Under the pieces are notes generated by a model. It was given only the letters and a program-made list of their open reading frames with translations, ran no database searches and was not told the origin of the DNA. Shown in pieces: positions 8,643-18,888 of a stretch of 64,000 nucleotides of DNA (its first letter is position 1; the number at the start of each line of letters is the position of its first letter). This DNA comes from Leifsonia sp. AK011 (GTDB taxonomy: Bacteria > Actinomycetota > Actinomycetes > Actinomycetales > Microbacteriaceae). The position numbers were made by a program, and so were the translations under genes. The stretch is from NCBI RefSeq assembly GCF_013410945.1, contig NZ_JACCCH010000001.1:1922001-1986000 (forward strand), given 5' to 3'.

Positions 8643-11567
8643 CTAGGCGCGAGCGCCGGCGAGAGCCTCAGCGAGGAAGACCGCGGTGTGGCTCTCCGTG
8701 AACTCAGCGAGTTGCTCCGGTGTGCCGACCGCGACCAGTTGCCCTCCCCCGGATCCACCCTCCGGTCCCAGATCGATGAGCCAGTCAGCCGACTTGATCA
8801 CATCGAGGTTGTGCTCGATGACGATGACAGTGTTCCCCTTGTCGACGAGACCGTTGAGCACGACGAGCAGCTTGCGAACGTCCTCGAAGTGCAGTCCCGT
8901 CGTCGGCTCGTCGAGCACGTACACGGTCCGCCCCATCGATCGACGCTGGAGCTCGGTCGCGAGCTTCACGCGCTGGGCCTCACCGCCCGAGAGGGTGGTG
9001 GCGCTCTGGCCGAGACGGACGTAGCCGAGCCCGACCTCCTCGAGGGTGCGGAGGTAGCGGTGGATCGAGGAGATCGCCTCGAAGAACTCGGCCGCCTCGC
9101 TGATCGGCATGTCGAGGACCTCGGCGATGTTCTTGCCCTTGTACCGCACCGCGAGAGTCTCGCGGTTGTACCGCGCTCCCCCGCAGACCTCGCACGCGAC
9201 GTAGACGTCGGGAAGGAAGTTCATCTCGATCTTGATCGTGCCGTCGCCCGAACAGTTCTCGCAGCGGCCGCCCTTGACGTTGAAGCTGAAGCGCCCAGGC
9301 TGGTAGCCGCGGGCCTTGGCATCCGCGGTCTCGGAGAAGAGCGTACGGATCTTGTCGAAGACGCCCGTGTAGGTGGCCGGGTTGGACCGCGGCGTGCGGC
9401 CGATCGGGGCCTGGTCAACGTGGACAACCTTGTCGAGGTCCTCGAGCCCGGTCACGCGCGTGTGGCGACCCGCGATCTGCCTGGCGCCGTTGAGTTCGTT
9501 CGCGAGCACCTTGTAGAGGATGTCGTTGACGAGACTCGACTTGCCGGACCCACTCACGCCCGTGACCGCGGTGAATACGCCGAGCGGGAACGACACCGTC
9601 AGGTTTCGGAGGTTGTTCGCGCGTGCGCCCTCGACGGTGATCTGACGCTTCGGGTCGACGGGGCGCCGCTTCTCCGGCATCCCGATCGAACGGCGTCCGG
9701 CCAGGTAGTCACCGGTGATCGACTCGGGGTTGTCGAGGAGGTCCTCGTACGATCCGGAGTGCACAACCTTGCCGCCATGCTCTCCCGCTCCCGGACCGAT
9801 GTCGACAAGCCAGTCCGCCGTGCGGATCGTGTCCTCGTCGTGCTCGACAACGATGAGCGTGTTGCCCAGGTTCTTGAGCTTGACGAGCGTTTCGATGAGG
9901 CGGCGGTTGTCGCGCTGGTGCAGGCCGATGCTCGGTTCGTCGAGAACGTAGAGCACCCCCGTGAGCCCGGAGCCGATCTGTGTGGCGAGACGGATGCGCT
10001 GTGCCTCACCACCACTGAGGGTGGCTGCCGCACGCATGAGGTCCAGGTAACTGAGGCCGACCTCGATGAGGAACTCGAGCCGCAGCCGGATCTCCCGCAG
10101 GACCTGCGCGGCGATGCGGGCGTCGCGCTGCGACAGCACAAGCTGCTGCATGAACTCGTGGGCTTCAATGAGGCTGAGTTCACAGACATCCGAGATGCTC
10201 ATGTCGTTGACCGTCACGGCCAGGACCTCCGGCTTGAGACGCTTTCCGTCGCAGACCGGGCACGGAACTTCGCGCAGATACTCGGCGACGCGCTGGCGCT
10301 GGACGTCGGTCTCGGCCTCCATGTACTTGCGCTCCATGTACGGGATGACGCCCTCGAAACCCGTTGAGTACTTCATCTCGCGGCCGTAGCGGTTCTTCCA
10401 CTTGACCGTCACCTGGAAGTTGTTGCCGCGGAGGATCGCCTCGCGAACATCTTCGCTCAGCTCGCCCCACGGTGTGTTGAGCGAGAAGTCGAGGTCGCGG
10501 GACAGACCGACGAGGAGTTTCTCGAAGTAGTTGAAGAGGCCCTTGCCGGCGCTCGTCCACGGAAGGATCGCGCCGTCGGCGATGCTCACGGAATCGTCGG
10601 CGATGAGCAGATCGGCGTCGACCGACATGCGGGTGCCGAGACCCGAGCACTCTGGGCATGCACCGAAGGGGGCGTTGAACGAGAACGTGCGGGGTTCGAT
10701 CTCGGTGAGCTGGACGGGGTGTCCGTTGGGGCACGAGAGCTTCTCGGAGAACGTGCGCCACGCGGCATCCCCGGTCTCGTCGACGAAGTTGATGGAGACG
10801 AGACCGTCGGTGAGTCGGAGTGCCGTCTCGAGCGAGTCGGTCAGTCGGGTCAGGACGTCGTCGCTCGCGACCAGGCGGTCGACGATGACCGAGATGTCAT
10901 GCTTGAACTGCTTCTTGAGCTTGGGGGGATCGCTGAGCTGGATCTGTTCGCCATCGACGATCGCTCGCGAATACCCGCTCGACGCGAGCTCCTTGAAGAG
11001 GTCGACGAACTCGCCCTTCTTCTGGCTGACGACGGGGCTCACGACCTGGTAGCGGGTCCCCGATTCGAGCGTCATGAGCTGGTCGGCGATCTGCTGCACA
11101 CTCTGGCGCGAGATCAACTCTCCGCAGACGGCGCAGTGGGCAACGCCGATGCGAGCCCACAGGAGACGCATGTAGTCGTAGATCTCGGTGATCGTGCCGA
11201 CGGTCGACCGCGGATTGCGGTTGGTCGACTTCTGGTCGATCGAGACCGCGGGGCTCAGGCCCTCGATGAAATCGACATCGGGCCTGTCGACCTGGCCGAG
11301 GAACTGCCGGGCGTAGGCCGAGAGCGATTCGACATAGCGACGCTGGCCCTCGGCAAAGATCGTGTCGAACGCGAGGGATGATTTGCCGGATCCCGAGAGA
11401 CCCGTGAACACGACCATGGAGTCGCGGGGAATGTCGATATCGACATTCTTCAGGTTGTGGACTCGCGCGCCACGCACGGACAGGGTGTCGTTGGCGAGAG
11501 GGCGATCGACGACGCGGAGCATCGTGGCTTCATCGAGCTCTTCAGGTTCGGTTGCAGAAATCGGCAC
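8643..11567 (-). CDS. uvrA: Excinuclease ABC subunit UvrA
   Basis: UvrA is the dimeric ABC-type ATPase that finds DNA damage and loads UvrB. The 974-residue protein contains two Walker A motifs ([13 protein letters not shown] and [13 protein letters not shown]), two signature motifs ([24 protein letters not shown]), and zinc cysteine pairs ([26 protein letters not shown] with CEVCGG). The chosen GTG start at 11565-11567 gives about 30 residues before the conserved ARVHNLKN. It is supported by a TAGAAT hexamer seven bases upstream, consistent with a leaderless mRNA. It follows an MFS gene whose end overlaps the promoter region. Confidence 0.98.
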   Translation of the reverse strand: MPISATEPEELDEATMLRVVDRPLANDTLSVRGARVHNLKNVDIDIPRDSMVVFTGLSGSGKSSLAFDTIFAEGQRRYVESLSAYARQFLGQVDRPDVDFIEGLSPAVSIDQKSTNRNPRSTVGTITEIYDYMRLLWARIGVAHCAVCGELISRQSVQQIADQLMTLESGTRYQVVSPVVSQKKGEFVDLFKELASSGYSRAIVDGEQIQLSDPPKLKKQFKHDISVIVDRLVASDDVLTRLTDSLETALRLTDGLVSINFVDETGDAAWRTFSEKLSCPNGHPVQLTEIEPRTFSFNAPFGACPECSGLGTRMSVDADLLIADDSVSIADGAILPWTSAGKGLFNYFEKLLVGLSRDLDFSLNTPWGELSEDVREAILRGNNFQVTVKWKNRYGREMKYSTGFEGVIPYMERKYMEAETDVQRQRVAEYLREVPCPVCDGKRLKPEVLAVTVNDMSISDVCELSLIEAHEFMQQLVLSQRDARIAAQVLREIRLRLEFLIEVGLSYLDLMRAAATLSGGEAQRIRLATQIGSGLTGVLYVLDEPSIGLHQRDNRRLIETLVKLKNLGNTLIVVEHDEDTIRTADWLVDIGPGAGEHGGKVVHSGSYEDLLDNPESITGDYLAGRRSIGMPEKRRPVDPKRQITVEGARANNLRNLTVSFPLGVFTAVTGVSGSGKSSLVNDILYKVLANELNGARQIAGRHTRVTGLEDLDKVVHVDQAPIGRTPRSNPATYTGVFDKIRTLFSETADAKARGYQPGRFSFNVKGGRCENCSGDGTIKIEMNFLPDVYVACEVCGGARYNRETLAVRYKGKNIAEVLDMPISEAAEFFEAISSIHRYLRTLEEVGLGYVRLGQSATTLSGGEAQRVKLATELQRRSMGRTVYVLDEPTTGLHFEDVRKLLVVLNGLVDKGNTVIVIEHNLDVIKSADWLIDLGPEGGSGGGQLVAVGTPEQLAEFTESHTAVFLAEALAGARA

Positions 11568-11574
11568 TCTCTAT

Positions 11575-11580
11575 ATTCTA
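11575..11580 (-). promoter_or_regulatory. Candidate -10 of a leaderless uvrA transcript
   Basis: The minus strand reads TAGAAT, followed by seven bases and then the uvrA GTG. No Shine-Dalgarno is present. A transcript starting at the usual distance from this box would begin at or next to the start codon. No convincing -35 or LexA (GAAC-N-GTTC) site is visible. Confidence 0.55.
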
Positions 11581-11595
11581 CCGAGCCGCCGACAT

Positions 11596-12825
11596 TCATT
11601 CGGGCGGGCGGAAGGCGGCTGCCCGGGCAACGAGCGCCTCCGACACGGTCACTGTCACCACGACGGTTGCCGCGGCGACCGCCGGCACCAGGAAGCCGGC
11701 CTGCGCGCCCGCGCTCTCGATCACATGACCGGACAGCCACGCCCCGAGCATTCCCCCGACCGCGATGGCGGCGGTCGGGTACGCGAGGGTCTCGGTGAGA
11801 CGGGATGCCTCCGCCCGGTGTTCCACGAGTGCGATGCCCGTGATCATCAACGGCGACGTGACCACGCCTGCGGCAGCGCATGCGGCGGCAGCGAAGACGA
11901 TGTCCGACGAGAGCGCGAGGAGGGGAACGAGGATCGAGTACGCGATCGCCGCGACGACGAAACGTCGTGCTCGCGACCGCACCACGGGCCTCGCGCCCAG
12001 GATGGTGCCGGAGATGACACTCGCGAGGGCGAAGACGCCGATGAGGAGACCGGCAGCGACTGGCACGCCAGCCTGCTCGGCCAGCGCAACTGCGGAGATG
12101 TCGAACCCACCGAAGACCACACCCATGGCACCGAATGCGACCACCACACCGAGAATCCCCGCGGGAACCGCGGCGCCACGCTGCGTTGGGCGCTCGGAGC
12201 GGGATGCGCTCGAGCCCCACGCGAAGGCGAGGTACCCACCGAGTCCGACCACGAGTCCGACCACGAAACCAAGGACGGGGTCCACGAGCGTGGCAAGAAG
12301 GGTGACGATGGGCGGCGAGACGACGAAGACGAGCTCGTCGTTGATCGACTCGAGGGCGAAGGCCGGCAGCCGCTCGTCCTGTTCGAGAATCGAAGCCCAC
12401 CTCGAGCGCACGACGGAACCCATGTCCACAACCGAGAGGCCCGTGAGCACCGCGAGCACGAACCAGGTCCAGACCGGGGCATCCGTGCTGATCGCGACAA
12501 GCAACAGGACGGCGAAGACGGAGAGGAGCGCCGCGGTGATGGGAAGCACGCGCCGAACCCCGAAGATGTCCATGGCGCGGGACCATCGAGGGCCACCGAT
12601 GGCAAGAGCGACCACGAAGGCGGCGGAGACGGTGCCCGCCAGGGCGTAGTCACCCTCCGTCAGGGCGATGAGGAGGATGAGGCCGAGGCCGAGGGCTGAT
12701 TTCGGGAACCGACCGGCCCACGCGGCGGCAACGAAGGCCCGGCGTTGCGGGCTGTCGAGTACGAGGCGGTACGGCGAGAAGACCGCGGTGATCGCGGTCA
12801 GGGGACGGAACGTCATGAACGTCAC
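11596..12825 (-). CDS. MFS-type membrane transporter, substrate unknown
   Basis: A 409-residue, strongly hydrophobic protein with about 12 predicted membrane segments in two halves, of the size and pattern of a major facilitator superfamily drug-efflux-like carrier. The stretch [20 protein letters not shown] between the second and third segments resembles the MFS loop motif (G-x3-D-R-x-GRR). No substrate can be assigned. The start is GTG at 12825 or the in-frame ATG at 12816; GGAAG lies upstream of both. It is placed between uvrB and uvrA in the same direction, and its end overlaps the uvrA promoter region. It may be a local insertion into the uvr cluster. Confidence 0.8.
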   Translation of the reverse strand: MTFMTFRPLTAITAVFSPYRLVLDSPQRRAFVAAAWAGRFPKSALGLGLILLIALTEGDYALAGTVSAAFVVALAIGGPRWSRAMDIFGVRRVLPITAALLSVFAVLLLVAISTDAPVWTWFVLAVLTGLSVVDMGSVVRSRWASILEQDERLPAFALESINDELVFVVSPPIVTLLATLVDPVLGFVVGLVVGLGGYLAFAWGSSASRSERPTQRGAAVPAGILGVVVAFGAMGVVFGGFDISAVALAEQAGVPVAAGLLIGVFALASVISGTILGARPVVRSRARRFVVAAIAYSILVPLLALSSDIVFAAAACAAAGVVTSPLMITGIALVEHRAEASRLTETLAYPTAAIAVGGMLGAWLSGHVIESAGAQAGFLVPAVAAATVVVTVTVSEALVARAAAFRPPE

Positions 12826-12899
12826 GCTTCCTGGTCGCAGTGAGGCGGGGACTGCCCCACAGTGGTCACCGCGACAGGACGATCGTATCCCAGCGGTGG

Positions 12900-14966
12900 C
12901 TACCGCAGATGCCCGGCCTGCTCCATCTGCCGCAGTTCCTTCTTGAGGTCCGCCACCTCGTCACGGAGCCTCCCCGCGAGCTCGAACTTGAGCTCGGCGG
13001 CCGCCTTCAGCATCTGGTCGTTGAGGTCGGCGATGATCTTCTCCAGGTCGGCCCCACCCTCCGCAGCGAGACCCTCGCGCTTGAGGTTGGGAGTCGGCGC
13101 ACGCTTGCGCCCATCGCGACTGCTCAACAGCTCAGCCGTATCCGCGCCCTCTCGGAGAAGTGCATCGGTGATGTCGGCGATCTTCTTGCGCAAGGGTTGC
13201 GGATCGATGCCCCGCTCCGTGTTGTAGGCAATCTGCTTCTCCCGGCGGCGGGCCGTCTCCTCGATGGCGAGGGCCATGGAGTCCGTGATGCTGTCCGCGT
13301 ACATGTGGACCTCACCGGACACGTTGCGAGCCGCGCGGCCGATCGTCTGGATGAGGGAGGTGCCAGAGCGCAGGAAGCCCTCCTTGTCCGCATCGAGGAT
13401 GGCCACGAGCGACACCTCGGGAAGGTCGAGGCCCTCGCGCAGCAGGTTGATACCCACGAGGACGTCGTAGACACCCTGGCGCAGCTCGGTCAGGAGCTCG
13501 ATACGACGAAGCGTGTCTACGTCCGAGTGCAGGTAGCGCACTCGGACTCCGTGCTCACCGAGGAACTCCGTGAGCTCCTCCGCCATCTTCTTGGTGAGGG
13601 TGGTGACGAGCACACGCTCGTTGCGCTCCACGCGCAGTCGGATCTGCTCAAGCAGATCGTCGATCTGGCCCTTCGACGGCTTGACGACGATCTGCGGGTC
13701 GACGAGGCCGGTCGGTCGGATGACCTGCTCGACGACCGAGTCCGTGATCCCCAACTCGTACTTACCGGGAGTCGCCGACAGGTAGACCTTCTGACCGGTG
13801 CGCTCGAGAAACTCGTCCCACTTGAGAGGGCGGTTGTCCATCGCGCTCGGCAGGCGGAACCCGTGCTCGACGAGGGTGCGCTTGCGCGAGGCATCCCCCT
13901 CGTACATCGCTCCGATCTGCGGAACCGTGACGTGGGACTCGTCGATGACGACGAGGAAATCCTCGGCGAAGTAGTCGAGAAGGCAGTGCGGCGCCTCCCC
14001 CGGTGCTCGACCGTCGAGGTGACGGGAGTAGTTCTCGATGCCGTTGCAGAAGCCGAGTTGCTCCATCATCTCGATGTCGAACGTCGTACGCATGCGCAGG
14101 CGCTGCGCCTCGAGCAGTTTGCCCTCGCGCTCGAGCTGCTGCAGGCGCTCTGCGAGCTCCTCCTGGATCGTGCCGATGGCACGTTGGATGGTCTGTGGAC
14201 TCGCGGCGTAGTGCGTGCCGGGAAAGACCGAGACCGCATCCATGGCGCGAACCACATCGCCGGTGAGGGGGTGGAGGGCGTAGATCGCCTCGATCTCGTC
14301 ACCGAACATCTCGATACGGATCGCCAGCTCCTCGTAGACCGGGATGATCTCAATCGTGTCGCCCCGCACGCGGAACGTTCCGCGGGAGAATGCGTAGTCG
14401 TTGCGCTCGTACTGCATGGAAATGAAGCGGCGGATGAGGGTCTCCCGATCGATCCGCATGCCCACCTGCAGTGCGAGCATCGCCTCGAGGTAGTCCTCTG
14501 CTGCTCCCAGGCCGTAGATGCACGACACCGTAGAGACGACGACGACGTCCCTACGACTCAGGAGCGAATTGGTGGTGGAGTGCCGAAGGCGCTCGACCTC
14601 CGCGTTGATGGACGAGTCCTTCTCGATGAAGGTGTCCGTCTGGGGGACGTAGGCCTCCGGCTGGTAGTAGTCGTAGTAGGAGACGAAGTACTCGACCGCG
14701 TTGTTGGGCATGAGATCGCGGAACTCGTTCGCGAGCTGAGCGGCCAGGGTCTTGTTGTGTGAGAGGACGAGAGTGGGGCGCTGCACCTGCTCGATGAGCC
14801 AGGCCGTTGTGGCTGACTTGCCGGTTCCCGTGGCGCCGAGGAGGACGACGTCGGTCTCGCCGGCGTTGATGCGGTGTGCGAGCTCCTTGATGGCCTGCGG
14901 CTGATCGCCGCTCGGCGAATACTCGCTGACGACCTCGAAGGGCCTGACCGAGCGGGTGGGTTCCAT
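12900..14966 (-). CDS. uvrB: Excinuclease ABC subunit UvrB
   Basis: UvrB is the damage-verifying helicase-like subunit that recruits UvrC. The 688-residue protein has Walker [15 protein letters not shown], the beta-hairpin [12 protein letters not shown] that clamps [13 protein letters not shown], helicase motif [22 protein letters not shown], and a C-terminal UVR domain ([20 protein letters not shown]). A longer frame begins 30 codons earlier, but the ATG at 14964-14966 ([16 protein letters not shown]) is chosen. Homologues start there and a TAAGCT box lies seven bases upstream, so the mRNA is probably leaderless. Confidence 0.98.
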   Translation of the reverse strand: MEPTRSVRPFEVVSEYSPSGDQPQAIKELAHRINAGETDVVLLGATGTGKSATTAWLIEQVQRPTLVLSHNKTLAAQLANEFRDLMPNNAVEYFVSYYDYYQPEAYVPQTDTFIEKDSSINAEVERLRHSTTNSLLSRRDVVVVSTVSCIYGLGAAEDYLEAMLALQVGMRIDRETLIRRFISMQYERNDYAFSRGTFRVRGDTIEIIPVYEELAIRIEMFGDEIEAIYALHPLTGDVVRAMDAVSVFPGTHYAASPQTIQRAIGTIQEELAERLQQLEREGKLLEAQRLRMRTTFDIEMMEQLGFCNGIENYSRHLDGRAPGEAPHCLLDYFAEDFLVVIDESHVTVPQIGAMYEGDASRKRTLVEHGFRLPSAMDNRPLKWDEFLERTGQKVYLSATPGKYELGITDSVVEQVIRPTGLVDPQIVVKPSKGQIDDLLEQIRLRVERNERVLVTTLTKKMAEELTEFLGEHGVRVRYLHSDVDTLRRIELLTELRQGVYDVLVGINLLREGLDLPEVSLVAILDADKEGFLRSGTSLIQTIGRAARNVSGEVHMYADSITDSMALAIEETARRREKQIAYNTERGIDPQPLRKKIADITDALLREGADTAELLSSRDGRKRAPTPNLKREGLAAEGGADLEKIIADLNDQMLKAAAELKFELAGRLRDEVADLKKELRQMEQAGHLR

Positions 14967-14973
14967 ACCATCA

Positions 14974-14979
14974 AGCTTA
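14974..14979 (-). promoter_or_regulatory. Candidate -10 of a leaderless uvrB transcript
   Basis: The minus strand reads TAAGCT, then seven bases, then the uvrB ATG. It lies in the 44-base gap after coaE. There is no Shine-Dalgarno between the box and the start codon. Confidence 0.55.
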
Positions 14980-15010
14980 GGCAGGGCCGCCGACAGTATT
15001 AGGGGCTGTG

Positions 15011-15637
15011 TCAGTCCTCCTGTGCGCCCGTGGCGGACGCGAGCGCGCTCGACCACAGCGCGTCGACCTGTTCGTAGGTGTTCTCGCGCGATCCCGAGTT
15101 GTCGATGACCACGTCCGCGGCAGCTCGGCGCTCGGCGTCGGTCGCCTGGGAGCGGATGCGCGCCTCGGCATCGGGCCGTGACATCCCGCGGTGCTCGACC
15201 ATGCGATCGACTCTCACGCGCTCCGGTGCCTCGACGACGACAACAAGATCGAAACTCATCGGTCGACCCGCAGAACCCTCGACGAGAAGCGGCACGTCGT
15301 ACACAATGACCGCGTCGGGATTGGCCGCCGCGGCCTCGGTGAACAACTCGCGCGCGCGCGACCAGACGGCTGGATGGGTGATGTCGTTGAGGCGCTGGAG
15401 CGCCTGCGGATCCGTGAAGACGATGGCGCCGAGCGCTGGTCGATCCAGACGACCGTCCTCGGTGAGGATGCCGCGCCCGAAGGCATCCACGATTGCTGCG
15501 AGCCCCGCGGTGCCCGGCTCGACCACCTCCCGCGCAAGCACATCGGCGTCGACGATCACGGCGCCGAGTTCGCGTAGCCGAGCGGAGACCAGGGACTTGC
15601 CCGACGCGATGCCGCCTGTGAGGGCAATCAGGTACAT
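15011..15637 (-). CDS. coaE: Dephospho-CoA kinase
   Basis: CoaE phosphorylates the ribose 3'-OH of dephospho-CoA, the last step of CoA synthesis. The 208-residue protein has the P-loop [16 protein letters not shown] (residues 5-20), [11 protein letters not shown], and [14 protein letters not shown], typical of the family. The frame stays open 11 codons further upstream, but the ATG at 15635-15637 is chosen because the P-loop is then at its usual distance and a TAGCAT box precedes it by seven bases. In actinobacteria coaE normally lies between rpsA and uvrB, as here. Confidence 0.96.
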   Translation of the reverse strand: MYLIALTGGIASGKSLVSARLRELGAVIVDADVLAREVVEPGTAGLAAIVDAFGRGILTEDGRLDRPALGAIVFTDPQALQRLNDITHPAVWSRARELFTEAAAANPDAVIVYDVPLLVEGSAGRPMSFDLVVVVEAPERVRVDRMVEHRGMSRPDAEARIRSQATDAERRAAADVVIDNSGSRENTYEQVDALWSSALASATGAQED

Positions 15638-15644
15638 AGGCGCA

Positions 15645-15650
15645 ATGCTA
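15645..15650 (-). promoter_or_regulatory. Candidate -10 of a leaderless coaE transcript
   Basis: The minus strand reads TAGCAT, followed by seven bases and the coaE ATG, with no Shine-Dalgarno in between. This is the same arrangement as at uvrA and uvrB. Confidence 0.5.
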
Positions 15651-15728
15651 GCTCGACGGGAGAACGGCACCCGCTGCTAGCCTCGGCGGTGACGGCGCGA
15701 CCTCGGCAACGCGCTGGGAAGGACGACG

Positions 15729-16313
15729 ATGGAGTTCCTCACGGGCACCGGGCTGGCAGTTGCCGCGGGGCTCAATGCGTACATTCCACTGCTCATTCTT
15801 GGGCTGGCCGGCCGCTTCCTCGACTTCGTCACCTTGCCAGCCGCGTGGAGCTGGCTCGAGAACGAATGGGTCCTCGGCATCATCGCGGTGCTCCTTGTGA
15901 TCGAGATCGTCGCGGACAAGATTCCCGTGGTGGACTCGATCAACGACTGGGTCCAGACGATCGTGCGCCCCGTCTCCGGTGGCATCGCCTTCGGAACCGG
16001 GTCATCCTCGGCGACGGCCGTGGTCACCGACCCTGCCTCGTTCTTCGAGTCCGGGTCCTGGATACCGATCGCCATCGGAATCGTCCTCGCTCTGGGCACG
16101 CACCTCGCCAAAATGGCGGCACGACCGGTACTCAACGCGATCACGGTCGGAGCGGCAGCACCGGTGGTGAGCACAGCCGAGGATGTCGGCAGTGTCACAC
16201 TCAGCCTGTTCGCCCTGCTCATCCCGATCCTGGTGGTGGTCGCTCTCGCGGCGCTGATCATCGGCCTCGTCGCCGTCTTCCGCCGGAGGACAGCAAAACG
16301 GCCGACCCCCTGA
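15729..16313 (+). CDS. DUF4126 family membrane protein
   Basis: A 194-residue membrane protein with a Gly-rich N-terminus (GTGLAVAAGLNAYIPLLILG) and about four hydrophobic segments, matching the DUF4126 family of unknown function. DKIPVVDSINDWVQTIVRP in the middle is the most characteristic stretch. It ends in a basic tail (RRRTAKRPTP). The ATG has GGAAGGA upstream. It is a lone plus-strand gene between divergent coaE and convergent rpsA. Its TGA stop lies within the loop of the terminator hairpin that follows. No function can be inferred. Confidence 0.85.
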   Translation: MEFLTGTGLAVAAGLNAYIPLLILGLAGRFLDFVTLPAAWSWLENEWVLGIIAVLLVIEIVADKIPVVDSINDWVQTIVRPVSGGIAFGTGSSSATAVVTDPASFFESGSWIPIAIGIVLALGTHLAKMAARPVLNAITVGAAAPVVSTAEDVGSVTLSLFALLIPILVVVALAALIIGLVAVFRRRTAKRPTP

Positions 16314-16329
16314 GGGACCGGCCGTTTTG
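16294..16329. terminator. Bidirectional terminator between the DUF4126 gene and rpsA
   Basis: CAAAACGGCCG at 16294-16304 and CGGCCGTTTTG at 16319-16329 are perfect reverse complements, 11 pairs with a 14-base loop. The A-run on one arm and the T-run on the other give a U-tract in both directions. This is a classic intrinsic terminator for two convergent genes. The DUF4126 stop codon is inside the loop. Confidence 0.88.
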
Positions 16330-16351
16330 TCTGACTGCGTCAGGAACTGAC

Positions 16352-17809
16352 TTAGGAGTTGCTGGAGAGCTTCTCACGCAGAGCCGCGAGCGACTCGTCG
16401 TCCGCGAGCGTGCCGCCGTTGCCGGATGCCTCGCTCGAGAAGCTGGATGCACCGGCGGGAACCTCGCTGGAGGTCGCCTCCTCGATGCTCGCCTGGGCGA
16501 CCTGCTTCTTGTGCTGCTCCCAACGGGCCTGGGCAGCCGCGTAGTCGGCCTCCCACTTGGCGCGCTGCTCCTCGAAGCCGTCCTTCCACTCGTTGGTCTC
16601 CGGGTCGAAGCCGTCAGGGTACTTGTAGTTGCCCTGCTCGTCGTACTCGGTGAGCATTCCGTAGAGTGCGGGGTCGAACTCGGTGCCCTCGGGGTCGACA
16701 CCCTCGTTGGCCTGCTTGAGGCTCAGCGAGATGCGGCGACGCTCGAGGTCGATGTCGATGACCTTGACGAACACCTCGTCGCCGACCGAGACAACCTGCT
16801 CGGCGAGCTCGACGTGCTTGCCCGAGAGCTCCGAGATGTGCACGAGGCCCTCGATGCCCTCGGCAACGCGAACGAACGCGCCGAAGGGAACGAGCTTCGT
16901 GACCTTTCCGGGAGCAACCTGGCCGATCGCGTGCGTGCGCGCGAACACCTGCCACGGGTCTTCCTGGGTGGCCTTGAGGGAGAGCGACACGCGCTCGCGC
17001 TCGAGGTCGACCTCGAGGATCTCGACGGTGACCTCCTGGCCAACTTCGACAACCTCGGACGCGTGCTCGATGTGCTTCCACGACAGCTCGGAAACGTGAA
17101 CGAGACCGTCGACACCGCCGAGGTCCACGAATGCACCGAAGTTGACGATCGACGACACGACACCCTTGCGAACCTGGCCCTTGGCGAGGTTGTTGAGGAA
17201 CGTGGTGCGGCTCTCGCTCTGAGTCTGCTCGAGGAGTGCGCGACGCGACAGCACGACGTTGTTGCGGTTCTTGTCGAGCTCGAGGATCTTCGCCTCGATC
17301 TCCTGGCCGAGGTACGGCGTCAGGTCACGGACCCGGCGAAGCTCGATGAGCGATGCGGGCAGGAAGCCACGCAGGCCGATGTCAACGATGAGGCCACCCT
17401 TGACGACCTCGATGACCGAACCGGTGACAACACCGTCGGCATCCTTGATCTTCTCGACGTCGCCCCAGGCGCGCTCGTACTGCGCACGCTTCTTCGACAG
17501 GATCAGACGACCCTCCTTGTCCTCTTTCTGGAGAACAAGAGCCTCAACGGAGTCGCCGACCTGGACGATCTCGCTGGGGTCTACATCGTGCTTGATGGAA
17601 AGTTCACGGGAGGGGATGACACCCTCAGTCTTGTAACCGACATCGAGGAGAACCTCATCCCGGTCGATCTTGACGACGGTGCCCTCGATGAGGTCTCCAT
17701 CGTTGAAAAACTTCAGCGTCTTTTCGACCGCGGCGAGGAAGTCATCAGCAGATCCGATGTCATTGACGGCGACCTGCTTGGGTGCCTTTTCGGTCGTTAC
17801 GATTGTCAT
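16352..17809 (-). CDS. rpsA: 30S ribosomal protein S1
   Basis: S1 binds mRNA on the small ribosomal subunit and aids initiation. The 485-residue protein contains four S1/OB repeats, the four-domain form usual in actinobacteria. Repeats are visible around GTVVKIDRDEVLLDVGYK, GSVIEVVKGGLIVDIGLRG, GVVSSIVNFGAFVDLGGVDG and GKVTKLVPFGAFVRVAEGIEG, followed by an acidic, Gln-rich C-terminal tail. The frame is open 12 codons further upstream, but the ATG at 17807-17809 (MTIVTTEKAPKQV) is the family start and has GGAG upstream. It is preceded by a leader with a stem-loop. Confidence 0.98.
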   Translation of the reverse strand: MTIVTTEKAPKQVAVNDIGSADDFLAAVEKTLKFFNDGDLIEGTVVKIDRDEVLLDVGYKTEGVIPSRELSIKHDVDPSEIVQVGDSVEALVLQKEDKEGRLILSKKRAQYERAWGDVEKIKDADGVVTGSVIEVVKGGLIVDIGLRGFLPASLIELRRVRDLTPYLGQEIEAKILELDKNRNNVVLSRRALLEQTQSESRTTFLNNLAKGQVRKGVVSSIVNFGAFVDLGGVDGLVHVSELSWKHIEHASEVVEVGQEVTVEILEVDLERERVSLSLKATQEDPWQVFARTHAIGQVAPGKVTKLVPFGAFVRVAEGIEGLVHISELSGKHVELAEQVVSVGDEVFVKVIDIDLERRRISLSLKQANEGVDPEGTEFDPALYGMLTEYDEQGNYKYPDGFDPETNEWKDGFEEQRAKWEADYAAAQARWEQHKKQVAQASIEEATSSEVPAGASSFSSEASGNGGTLADDESLAALREKLSSNS

Positions 17810-17840
17810 GTAGTAGTTGCTCCGGATTGGACAAAGTTGG

Positions 17841-17878
17841 GCCACGGTGACGGTGCTACTTGGTTATGTCGCCGTGGC
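17841..17878 (-). promoter_or_regulatory. Stem-loop in the rpsA 5' leader
   Basis: GCCACGGTGAC at 17841-17851 pairs with GTCGCCGTGGC at 17868-17878 (11 pairs, one G-U) around a 16-base loop. On the transcribed strand it lies 31 bases upstream of the rpsA start and has no T-run after it, so it resembles a leader structure more than a terminator. Ribosomal protein genes are often self-regulated through such leaders. Whether this is so for actinobacterial rpsA is inference. Confidence 0.4.
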
Positions 17879-17919
17879 AGGCGAATAGAAAGTCACGACA
17901 GTGACATCCCAGCTTAGCG

Positions 17920-18888
17920 CTAGATACGAGCGGATGCCAGTGATCCGAGGTTGGATCGAATGGCCTCATCGATCTCCGGGTGCTGGAAGACGAACCCGGC
18001 ATCCTCGAGACGCTCAGGGACAACCCACCTGCTCTTGAGGACCAGCTCGGTCTCCGTCCCGAGGACGGCCGCACCGACCTCGAGGGCCGGGCGCGGGAGC
18101 GGAATGCCGAGGGGAACTCCCAGGGCCCTGCGCAGGGTGCGCATGAGCGTCACATTGTCGGTGGGACGCGGCGAGCTCGCGTTGATCGGGCCCTCAAGCT
18201 CAGGATGCTCGCCCAGGAACTCGATGATCCGGTAGACGTCCTCGACGTGGACCCAGCTGAACTTCTGCCGCCCCCACGGTGCCCCGTAGCGGTGCTCCGT
18301 ACCGACAGCCCGACGGGCACGACTGGGGAACCACGGCGAGTCCCACTGCGGGCCACCGAGACCCCAGCGCGACAGCTGCACAAGTCGCTCGAGGACGCTT
18401 CCGTCGCCGAGTACGATCGCCATCCGCAGGGCGGCCCTGCGCGTGCCGGGGGTCTCCCCTGCGAAGAACGCCTGCTCCCAGGCCTTCGCGATCGAGACGG
18501 AGAAGCCCTCCCCCAGCTCACCGCCCGACTCGGTCATCGGGCGATCCATGGCGTGGCGGTAGATGGTGGCCGTCGACGAGTTCACCCAGAGCGGGGGCGG
18601 TACTGCCGCCTGCCGCACCGCGGAATGCAGCGCCTCGGTCGTGCCCACTCGTGACTCGAGGATCTCCGAGCGATTGGCCGCGTTGTAGCGGCAGTCGACA
18701 CTGCGTCCTGCGAGGTTGATGAGTAGGTGCGCTCCATCGACAGCACGGACGAGCGCCTCCGGGTCGTCCCACGTGACCTCGGAGGTGCGACCGACGATGG
18801 TGACGTGCATCCCCCGCTCTCGATAGCGGTCGGCGAGGTATCGACCGACGAACCCCGAACCGCCGGCAAGGACAACGCGCTCAGTCAC
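17920..18888 (-). CDS. TIGR01777-family NAD(P)-dependent epimerase
   Basis: A 322-residue short-chain dehydrogenase-like protein. The N-terminal Rossmann motif VVLAGGSGFVGRYLADRY is at about residues 5-22, LLINLAGRSVDCRY at about 55-68, and a C-terminal region (FSWVHVEDVYRIIEFL, then PINASSPRPTDN) is typical of the TIGR01777/DUF1731 family. The canonical YxxxK is not obvious; the equivalent site reads SVSIAKAWEQ. The substrate is unknown. Its start overlaps the end of the DUF4166 gene by 8 bases, so the two are probably coexpressed. DUF4166 and TIGR01777 domains are found next to each other or fused in other bacteria. Confidence 0.87.
   Translation of the reverse strand: MTERVVLAGGSGFVGRYLADRYRERGMHVTIVGRTSEVTWDDPEALVRAVDGAHLLINLAGRSVDCRYNAANRSEILESRVGTTEALHSAVRQAAVPPPLWVNSSTATIYRHAMDRPMTESGGELGEGFSVSIAKAWEQAFFAGETPGTRRAALRMAIVLGDGSVLERLVQLSRWGLGGPQWDSPWFPSRARRAVGTEHRYGAPWGRQKFSWVHVEDVYRIIEFLGEHPELEGPINASSPRPTDNVTLMRTLRRALGVPLGIPLPRPALEVGAAVLGTETELVLKSRWVVPERLEDAGFVFQHPEIDEAIRSNLGSLASARI

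Noticed and set aside
11568-11600. LexA/SOS box before uvrA
   Set aside because: I looked for GAAC-N-GTTC-type palindromes around the -10 box and found none; a weak half-site cannot be counted.
12840-14762. A 640-codon open frame antisense to uvrB
   Set aside because: No start signal or domain; uvrB motifs are complete on the minus strand.
15689-17917. A 742-codon plus-strand open frame over the DUF4126 gene and antisense to rpsA
   Set aside because: It crosses two real genes and the bidirectional terminator between them. It has no recognisable domain and is a codon-bias artefact.
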